Positions 34,096-41,700 of a DNA stretch of 44,189 bases are shown in pieces. How positions within the stretch are numbered: position 1 is the first letter of the stretch; each line of letters starts with the position of its first letter. A model generated the notes under the pieces. It was given only the letters and a program-made list of their open reading frames with translations. It had not been told where the DNA came from and searched no databases. Source of the stretch: Propionibacteriaceae bacterium. GTDB taxonomy: Bacteria > Actinomycetota > Actinomycetes > Propionibacteriales > Propionibacteriaceae. Location of the stretch: the NCBI GenBank assembly GCA_031262485.1, contig JAISHO010000017.1, positions 1 to 44,189 on the forward strand. Direction: 5' to 3'. A program made the position numbers and the translations under genes.

Positions 34096-35187
34096 CTATT
34101 GACCGACGGTCAAAGCCGCGATGGTGGCGTCGACATCGGCCTGATACTGCGAGGCGTCGCCGGGAATCGAGGCGTAGAAGAGGGAGGAAACGGTGCTCGA
34201 GGTCTCGACGACGATGATGGTGACCCGTTCGCTCGTCGTCGGAAGATGCTCAATCTCGAACGAAAGATTCGTCTCGACAATCCAGGCGTCGTAGCCGTCG
34301 ATCGTCGTGGCTTCGTTGCGGATGTCCTCCCGGGTGATCTGGGCGTCTCCGTAGAACGCGTTGACGATGCAGCGGACGACGATGTCGGATCCCTCCTGGG
34401 GAGTGTAAAAACCGTCGCCAGCGTAGAGCCCGCTGACGAGGATCGAGGCGACCCAGCTGGTGCCAAAGCCGTCGAAGTCGGAGTGGATCATGATCGACTG
34501 CGTCGAGACGTCGACGCCGAACGGCACCCGATCGTCGTATGAGGGAGCGCTCCATGGCGCCCCCAGCCTCGGATACGACAGCAACCCGCCGTGCACCCGG
34601 CCATCGTCGGTGTGGGGGATGGGGGAGGCCGCGAGTTGTTGGGTGGGGCAGACCTGGGTCGTCGAGTTGCCTCGAGGGGTGTCGTTATCGTCGTCCTCGC
34701 CTCCACCGGCGTTCGAGATGAGGGAGGAGATGAACCAGAAGAGCAACGCGATGACGACGACGCCGACGAGCAAGGCGATGATGATGCCGGTCTTGTTCCC
34801 GCCTGAGGTGGTGGCGGCGTAGGGGGAGGCGCCGCCCGCCGAGGGTGCGCCGTCCGTCCATCTCACCGACGAGGGCGAGGTGTCGAGCGCGATCGGTTGG
34901 CGGGGATCGAACCCAGCGGGCACGGCGCCGGGATCTCCGGAACCGTGGGGTGCGGCCTCATAACCGGAGACGCCGTAAGCGCTAGAGGCAGGATCATTGC
35001 CGACGGGACCATAGCCTGTGACCGCGCCAGGCTGGCCACCATATCCCTGACCGAAGGCGCCGACCGCCCCGGGAGGCGGGGCGCTGGCGGAGGGGGAGAG
35101 GTCGACCGACCACGTGGCTCCATCCCAGAAGCGGAACATGCCCGGCGTGCCGCCCGGATCGGGATACCAGCCCGCAGGACTCGTCAT
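34096..35187 (-). CDS. DUF2510 membrane-anchored protein
   Basis: Protein of about 363 aa. An N-terminal DUF2510 domain (SPAGWYPDPGGTPGMFRFWDGATW) is followed by a Gly/Pro/Ser-rich region, one membrane helix near residues 134-155 (TGIIIALLVGVVVIALLFWFI) and an external domain of about 190 residues with three cysteines. DUF2510 is common in actinobacteria and of unknown function, probably a cytosolic sensor or scaffold. The external part resembles none I can name. ATG 35187 follows AGGAG and is preferred over GTG 35193. The gene stands alone between the ABC exporter and the divergent SDR gene. Confidence 0.8.
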   Translation of the reverse strand: MTSPAGWYPDPGGTPGMFRFWDGATWSVDLSPSASAPPPGAVGAFGQGYGGQPGAVTGYGPVGNDPASSAYGVSGYEAAPHGSGDPGAVPAGFDPRQPIALDTSPSSVRWTDGAPSAGGASPYAATTSGGNKTGIIIALLVGVVVIALLFWFISSLISNAGGGEDDDNDTPRGNSTTQVCPTQQLAASPIPHTDDGRVHGGLLSYPRLGAPWSAPSYDDRVPFGVDVSTQSIMIHSDFDGFGTSWVASILVSGLYAGDGFYTPQEGSDIVVRCIVNAFYGDAQITREDIRNEATTIDGYDAWIVETNLSFEIEHLPTTSERVTIIVVETSSTVSSLFYASIPGDASQYQADVDATIAALTVGQ

Positions 35188-35294
35188 CGTCACTCTCCTC
35201 GCCCGTTGGGGCTTACCATCGACTCACGGGCATTCTAGGGCGCTCGTTGGCAGAGCCGGGGATGATCCCGTGAGAACTCGGTGATGGCTTCTCG

Positions 35295-35342
35295 TCGAAC
35301 TATGAGCGACTGGGCCTCACTCGTGTTGGGAAAGCGCTTGCC
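35295..35342 (+). promoter_or_regulatory. Regulatory sites ahead of the SDR/flavoprotein genes
   Basis: Two elements: TCGAACTATGAG (35295-35306), identical to a site before the GntR gene at 9534, and GGAAAGCGCTTGCC (35329-35342), a LacI-type palindrome centred on GCGC-like symmetry with one mismatched pair. The rest of the roughly 300-bp gap between the DUF2510 and SDR genes shows no gene. The SDR ribosome site (GAAGAAGTGAGG) lies just before 35493. Confidence 0.45.
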
Positions 35343-35492
35343 AATCCTGGGGGAATCCGCCACGATGAAGGGGGCGCACCGTCAATCGCCGCCGCACTGG
35401 CGCGGGGCGGAACCCCTCAGGCCGATGCCTCTGGGGAGCGCCGGGCGGGTTCGGCCCGCTTCAGGCCACAACGACGAAGAAGTGAGGCGACG

Positions 35493-36269
35493 ATGGCTCC
35501 GGTGGCGATGGTGACAGGAGGGTCTCGGGGGATCGGGCTCGGCATCACCGAGCGGCTCCTCGACGACGGTTATCGAGTGGCGATCCTGGCGACCCGCCCC
35601 GAACCAGTCGAGACGATGGCGGCTTTGCGTCAGCGAGGCGAGGCGATCTACGTTCAAGGGTCGGTCGACGATCTGACGGCGCACGAGCGTTATCTCGACG
35701 CCACCGTGGAGGCTTTCGGGCGCGTCGACGTCCTCGTCAACAACGCCGGCGTCGCACCGTCTCAGCGCGACGACATCCTCGTCGCCACCCCGGAGAGCTT
35801 CGACCGGGTGTTGTCGATCAACCTGCGCGGCCCCTATTTCCTCACCCAACGGGTCGCCAACCATCTCATCGCCCAGAAAGCGTCCGACAGCCTGGCGGCG
35901 GAGGGGGCTGTGGCGGGCACGATCGTCAACGTCTCGTCGATCTCAGCCACGACCGTCTCGGTCAACCGGGGCGACTATTGCGTCTCCAAGGCTGGCGTCG
36001 CCATGGCGACCCAACTGTGGGCGGCTCGTCTCGCGCCCGAGGGAATCCTCGTCTACGAGGTGCGCCCCGGAGTCATCGCCACCGACATGACCGCCGGCGT
36101 CAAGGAGCGCTACGACGCCCTCTTCGCCTCCGGGATCGCGCCGATGCCGCGCTGGGGCCAGCCCTCCGACGTCGCCGGAGCCGTCAGCTTGCTCGCCCGT
36201 GGCCAGATGCCCTATTCGACCGGCGACGTCATCCACGTGGCCGGTGGGATGCAGATCCCACGCCTGTGA
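35493..36269 (+). CDS. Short-chain dehydrogenase/reductase (FabG-like)
   Basis: NAD(P)-dependent oxidoreductase of 258 aa. Motifs in order: cofactor loop TGGSRGIG (residues 8-15), NNAGVAP, the Ser of SSISATT, catalytic YCVSK and the C-terminal GDVIHVAGGMQIPRL. It resembles 3-oxoacyl-ACP reductases but such enzymes often act on sugar or polyol substrates. Nothing else for fatty-acid synthesis is near. It is 169 bp upstream of a large flavoprotein on the same strand and shares its LacI-type site, so the two may form a catabolic redox pair. Confidence 0.9.
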   Translation: MAPVAMVTGGSRGIGLGITERLLDDGYRVAILATRPEPVETMAALRQRGEAIYVQGSVDDLTAHERYLDATVEAFGRVDVLVNNAGVAPSQRDDILVATPESFDRVLSINLRGPYFLTQRVANHLIAQKASDSLAAEGAVAGTIVNVSSISATTVSVNRGDYCVSKAGVAMATQLWAARLAPEGILVYEVRPGVIATDMTAGVKERYDALFASGIAPMPRWGQPSDVAGAVSLLARGQMPYSTGDVIHVAGGMQIPRL

Positions 36270-36280
36270 ATCGGCTCGCG

Positions 36281-36301
36281 GGTGAAGGGGCCGATTTCAC
36301 C
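36281..36301 (+). other. Inverted repeat between the SDR and flavoprotein genes
   Basis: GGTGAA (36281-36286) and TTCACC (36296-36301) are separated by nine bases, 12 bp after the SDR stop. It could be a weak hairpin or an operator for separate control of the flavoprotein. The rest of the 169-bp gap shows only the AAGGAGGA ribosome site at 36425-36432. Confidence 0.35.
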
Positions 36302-36438
36302 GGTGCCGGGTTCCATGACGGTGACTTGGCCGAGGCGTCGCTCATGCCCGCGAACAATGGTGGGGCGACGGCGACCCACGTCTTCACTCGTGACCCGAGC
36401 CATGATCTAGTCGAACGATGATTCAAGGAGGAACGACG

Positions 36439-38619
36439 ATGACGACGATGAATGAGCTGATCGGTCAATCCACGATGGTGGTCGGGGGGATGACGGTGCC
36501 CGTCGTCACGGCTCGCACCGCCGTCGTCGGCACCGGTGCGGCCGGCTACTGCGCCGCCGCCCGTCTCATCGGCTTCGGCTGCGACGACGTCGTCATGGTG
36601 ACCGACCGGGTACGCGCCGGCACCTCCCGCAACGCCGGTTCTGACAAACAGACCTATTACAAGCTCACCTTAGGTGGCGACGAGCCGGATTCAGTGCGCG
36701 CCATGGCCGAGACGCTCTTCTCCGGCGGGGCGATGGACGGCGACCTCGCCCTCGCCGAGGCGGCCTGGTCGCCACGCGCCTTCTTCCATCTCGTCGACGC
36801 CGGTGTGCCTTTCCCCTGCACCGAGATGGGGGAGTTCGTCGGCTACAAAACGGATCATGACCCTCGCCAACGCGCCACGTCGGTGGGCCCCTACACCTCG
36901 AAGACAATGGTCGAACGGTTGGAGCGGCGTGTCCTCGACGCCGGGGTGCGGGTGCTCGACGGCTGCCGTGTCGTCGATCTTCTCGTCGCCGACGGCGCCG
37001 TCGTCGGTCTGCTCTGCCTGCGGCGTGACGTCCACGCCGACGACCTCAGCGATGACGAGAGAGGTGAGCTACAGGAGACCGGCGCTGGGGTCGGAGCGGT
37101 TGAAGGAAGCGGCGCCACCGTCTCGCCGCCGGGGGCGTCTTCGGGGGCCACAGAATGCGGTGCTCAGGCGGGCGCGGCGGTGGGGGGATCGCCCTTCCTC
37201 CTCATCCGTTGCGCCGACCTCGTCTACGCCACCGGCGGGCCGGCCGGGATGTACGCCGACGCCGTCTATCCGCACGGTCAGTGGGGCGCCCAAGGAGCGG
37301 CGTTGCGGGCCGGGGCGGTGGGACGCAACCTGACCGAGTGGCAATTCGGCTTGGCCTCGGTCCGTCCGCGCTGGAATGTCTCCGGCAGTTATATGCAGGT
37401 GATGCCCCGCTTCGTCTCGACGGACGCTGACGGTGGCGATGAGCGCGAGTTCCTCTCTGACCGCATCCCCGACCTCGGCCGGCTCATGACGCTCATCTTC
37501 CTCAAGGGCTACCAGTGGCCCTTCGACGTCCGCAAAGCCAAAGAGGGTTCGTCGGTCATCGACCTGCTCGTCTACGAGGAATGCGTCCTCAAGGGACGGC
37601 GCGTCTTCCTCGATTTCACCCGCAACCCCGCTCCTGCCGCCGAGGACGGTGAGACGCCCGCTGAGGAGCCGTTCGACGCCGACATCCTCGGCTCCGAGGC
37701 TCGCGATTACCTTGAAGCAGCCGGGGTGCTCGCTCTCGGCGACTCGACGCCGCTGGAGCGTCTGCGCGCTCTCAACGAGCCGGCCTACCGTTTCTATCTC
37801 GAGCGTAACCCGGGCATCGACTTGGCGCACGAGTGGCTCGAGGTCGCCGTCTGCGCACAACACAACAATGGTGGTCTCGCGGTGGATTCCTGGTGGCGTT
37901 CCAACCTGGCCGGGTTCTTCCCCATCGGCGAGGCGGCCGGCACCCATGGGGTCTACCGCCCCGGCGGAGCGGCGCTCAACGCCGGGCAGGTCGGCGCCAC
38001 CCGGGCCGCCACCCACATCGCGCGCCATCCCCATGATCTCGTCGCCGACGACGTGTTCGCCTCCACCGCCGCTCCAGTCGTCGGCGAAGCCCACCGTCTC
38101 CTCGCCCGCAGCGAGGCTCGCCATGCCGCAGGGGAGAAGGAGACGGTCTCCACTCGCCTCGACGAAGTCCGCCGTCGCCTGACCCGCGACGCCGGCGTCG
38201 TCCGCTCGTCCGAATCCGTCGCCGCCGCCCTCCAAGCCACGATCGTCGACCTCGAAACCGACGTGGCCGTCGACCCGTCGAGCCGTCGCAGCGTCGACCG
38301 TCTCTTCCTCCTGCGCGACATCGTCTCCAGCCAACGCGTCTACCTAGCCGCCATGGCCGACTACCTCGAACGCGGCGGCCGCTCGCGCGGCTCCGTCCTC
38401 TACACCGACCCGGAGGGCTCCCTGCCCGCCCTGGCCAAGGACCTGCCCGATCTGTTCCGTTTTCTGGCTGACGACGGCGCCCTCGACGGATTCATCCAAG
38501 AGATCGCCTGGGACGGTCGAGGGGAGCCTGTCGTCACCTGGCGCGACGTTCGCCCGATTCCCGATGAGGCCCCCGCTTTCGAAACGGTCTGGCGTCAGTA
38601 TCGGGGCGAGGGGGAGTGA
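36439..38619 (+). CDS. FAD-dependent oxidoreductase, fumarate-reductase-flavoprotein family
   Basis: Flavoprotein of 726 aa, related to the SDH/FRD A-subunit superfamily. FAD-binding VVGTGAAGYCAAARLIGFG lies near residue 25, followed by the RAGTSRNAGSDKQTYYKL segment, a late AQHNNGGLAVDSWW block and GEAAGTHGVYRPGGAALNAGQ. A low-complexity Gly/Ala insert at about 215-260 sits inside the FAD domain. No haem or iron-sulfur partner is encoded nearby, so it is probably a soluble enzyme; a role in sugar or glycoside oxidation with the SDR is a guess. No Tat signal is seen. Start set by AAGGAGG six bases before ATG 36439. Its subfamily seems uncharacterised. Confidence 0.85.
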   Translation: MTTMNELIGQSTMVVGGMTVPVVTARTAVVGTGAAGYCAAARLIGFGCDDVVMVTDRVRAGTSRNAGSDKQTYYKLTLGGDEPDSVRAMAETLFSGGAMDGDLALAEAAWSPRAFFHLVDAGVPFPCTEMGEFVGYKTDHDPRQRATSVGPYTSKTMVERLERRVLDAGVRVLDGCRVVDLLVADGAVVGLLCLRRDVHADDLSDDERGELQETGAGVGAVEGSGATVSPPGASSGATECGAQAGAAVGGSPFLLIRCADLVYATGGPAGMYADAVYPHGQWGAQGAALRAGAVGRNLTEWQFGLASVRPRWNVSGSYMQVMPRFVSTDADGGDEREFLSDRIPDLGRLMTLIFLKGYQWPFDVRKAKEGSSVIDLLVYEECVLKGRRVFLDFTRNPAPAAEDGETPAEEPFDADILGSEARDYLEAAGVLALGDSTPLERLRALNEPAYRFYLERNPGIDLAHEWLEVAVCAQHNNGGLAVDSWWRSNLAGFFPIGEAAGTHGVYRPGGAALNAGQVGATRAATHIARHPHDLVADDVFASTAAPVVGEAHRLLARSEARHAAGEKETVSTRLDEVRRRLTRDAGVVRSSESVAAALQATIVDLETDVAVDPSSRRSVDRLFLLRDIVSSQRVYLAAMADYLERGGRSRGSVLYTDPEGSLPALAKDLPDLFRFLADDGALDGFIQEIAWDGRGEPVVTWRDVRPIPDEAPAFETVWRQYRGEGE

Positions 38620-38699
38620 TGCTCATGGGGTCGATCCCGGCACTCTTGTGGTGATCCCTTCCGAGGCCGCTCAATATCTTATCTGTGTCAGAATATCAA

Positions 38700-38715
38700 T
38701 GTGATGAATATCACA
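38700..38715 (+). promoter_or_regulatory. CRP/GlxR-type operator
   Basis: TGTGATGAATATCACA is TGTGA-N6-TCACA with six matching bases in each arm, the consensus of CRP and of actinobacterial GlxR/Crp proteins. It lies 60 bp before the RHS gene in an A+T-richer leader (38620-38774) that otherwise holds no gene. A -10-like TACTGAT (38746-38752) and GAAGGGG ahead of GTG 38775 are visible. This suggests cAMP-linked control of the toxin gene. Confidence 0.55.
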
Positions 38716-38774
38716 GCGGGTTAGCTCTCTTCATCCGCTTGTAGGTACTGATCGTTCTACTCGAAGGGGTTGCC

Positions 38775-41700
38775 GTGGGTGATGTTTATGGGATGGACGA
38801 CGTTTGGTCTGCCGGGGCGTTCACAGCGGCGGATGAGTTGGCCCGAGTCTGCCGTGAGGCGGCTTCGACGTTGGAGGGTCAGTCCGGTTTGCGAGCGTCG
38901 TGGAGGTCGGCGGGGGCGGAGGATTTCCAGGGACATTTCGCGGACCTTTTCCGCGACAACGGTGTCGGGTTAGCAAATGACGTGACCTCTGTGGCGCAGG
39001 CGTTGCGGGATGTTGCGACGAATCTTGAGACGTTGAGCGGTGACGCTGAGGCGGAGAACACGCGGCGTCGTCAAGCGCGTGAGTGGGAGGAGCAGCACGA
39101 CGATTGGTACGAGAAGGTCGCTGATTGGTGGAACGGCGTCGAGAAGCCGACGTCGGATCCGATTGAGCCGACGACGTATTCGGTGTCGAAGCCGTCGTTG
39201 CAGGAGCGGCAACCGTTGCAGCCGGGGGCGGGTGGGGGGTCGTCGGCGGGGACGTCGTCGGCGAATCCGGACTATCTGCGGACGTTCGCTCGAAATATGC
39301 GATCGGGCGATGGAGAGCTTCGAGACACTCATCAATTGCCTGCGGTGCTGCGGCGGAAGGACGATGCGTTCGTCGCGGCGAACAGCCAAGCCTGGGGCGG
39401 TGTCGAGGCCACGGGGGTATGGGCGTCGATCGACGATTATCTGGCAGCCAATGAGCAGGACGCGGGATGGGCCGATGCGGTGGCCGGCGCGTTCGAGGCG
39501 GCAGGTGGTTCGGGTGCGGTGTCGACGCTTCCGGATGCGGCGGTGGGGGCGGCCTTGGCGGCCGCGGGGATCCCCGCGTCGCGAGAGCCGTTGGCGGTTG
39601 ATCCGCCGAGGGGGTATGGCGGGCAGCGCACGACGGGGTATGCGGATGATCCGGTCAACGTGGCGACGGGCAACTTCATAGAAGAGGAACTCGATCTCGC
39701 CTTCGCCGGTGGGTGTGGCGGGTTGAGGTTCGCTCGGATGTACAACTCGTTCGATGAGCGGGTGGGGGCTTTCGGCCCGGGGTGGTCGTCGTGGGCGGAG
39801 ACCCGTCTCGAGTTGACGGACGAGAGCGCCAGGTGGATCCGGCCGGATGGGCGGGCCGTCGTCTTTCCTCGCTTAGGCGAAGGATGGGATCGTTCGATCG
39901 GTGATTCTTTCTGGATCGAGGCGACGCCGAAAGGTGAGAAGACCTCGGTTGCGTACCTGATCACGGACAACGCCGGCGGACGGTGGTGGTTCACCGCTTC
40001 TGGCAGGTTGACGGCCTCAGATCGGGGCGAGGGCACACGGATTGACGCTCTCTATGACGCTCAAGGGCGGTTGGCCGGGTTGGTCCACGAGCGGGCCCGG
40101 AGTCTGTCTGTCACGTGGGACGACGCTCGCTGCAGGATCGTCGCGGTCGAAGCTTCGGACGGTCGACGGGCCGCCTATGATTACGACGACGCTGGGCGCC
40201 TGACTCGTGCGCGTCTTCCTCAGGGGGATCGGGAGTATCGCTGGGATGATGCTGGGTTGCTTGCGGCGGTCGTCGATGCTGATGGTGTCGTCGAGGTGGA
40301 GAACACGTTCGATGATGAAAGGCGGGTGGCGAGGCAGCGTTCCCGGTTCGGGCGCGTCACCGTCTATTCCTATTTGCCTGGTCAGGTGACTGTTGTCGCT
40401 GATGAGGACGGCAGCCGGGCGAACACATGGATCAGTGATGATCGCGGCCGGTTGACCGGTGTTGTGGATGCTGACGGGCATCGGCAGTCGATGGCTTATG
40501 ACCGTTGGGGGAATAAGGCGATTGTCACGGAGCGTGATGGCGCGAGGACGGTCGCGTTGTATGACGATCGTGGTCGTCAGGTTCGGTGGGTTGGCCCTAG
40601 TGGGGCGGATGTTCAAACGGAGTGGGACGGTGAGGATCGTGTCACGTTGGTGGTGGCGGGGGAGGGCGTCGTCACCGCGTTTGAGTATGAGGGTGGTGAG
40701 CGTAATCCCTCCCAGGTGACGGATCCTGAGGGCGGCGTCACCGCGCTGGAATGGAGTGATGGTCTGCTCACGGCGGCGACGGGGCCGGGTGGCGCTGCGG
40801 TGCGGTTCGCTTATGACGGGCATGGTGATCTTGTCGCGGTGACGGATCCGGCGGGGAACACGGCGCGTTTGGAGCGTGATGGCCAGGGGCGCGTCGTCGC
40901 TGCGGTGACTCCGTTGGGGTTTCGCACGTCGTTCATCTATGACGAGCACGGTTTCTTGGTGGAACGTCGTGAGCCTGATGGTGGGGTGTGGCGGTTTGGG
41001 CATACGGCTGCGGGTCGGTTGTCGCAGGTGACGGATCCGTTGGGCGCGGTGACGTCGGTGGAGCGTGGGGATCACGGTGAGGAGATCGCCTCGATCGACC
41101 CGTTGGGTCGGGTGATGCGCCGGGTGGTCGACGATGTCGGGTTGGTCGCTGAGTCGCAGTTGCCGGATGGTTCGGTGTGGCGGTTCGCCTATGATGCGTT
41201 GTCGCGGTTGACGGTGACGACAGATCCGGCTGGCGGGGTGTGGAGGCAGGAGTACGACGAGGTTGGAGACCTGGTCGCCTCGACGGATCCGACGGGGGTG
41301 CGTCGGTCGTTGAGGACGCATCGGGCGAAGGGCACGATCACTGCTGGCGACGGGGTTTCCTCGGGTGAGGCGCAGGTCGATTCGTTCGGTCGTTTGACGA
41401 AGATGAGTGTCGGTGAGGACGCTGAGATCGTCACCTATGACCGGTGTGGTCGTCCGGTGGAGTTGCTGGACGCCGATGGTGGGTTGACGGTGATCCGCCG
41501 TGACCTGGCTGGTCGTGTCGTCGAGCTGGTCACTCCGGCGGAGTTGGCGACGCGCTTCGTCTATGACGTGTGCGGGCGGTTGTCGGAGACGACGGATCCG
41601 GCGGGTGGGGTGACGAGGCGGGAGTATGACGCTGATGGTCGGTTGATTCGGCAGATCAATCCCGAGGGTGAGGCGACGATCGCTGAGTATGACCCGGTCG

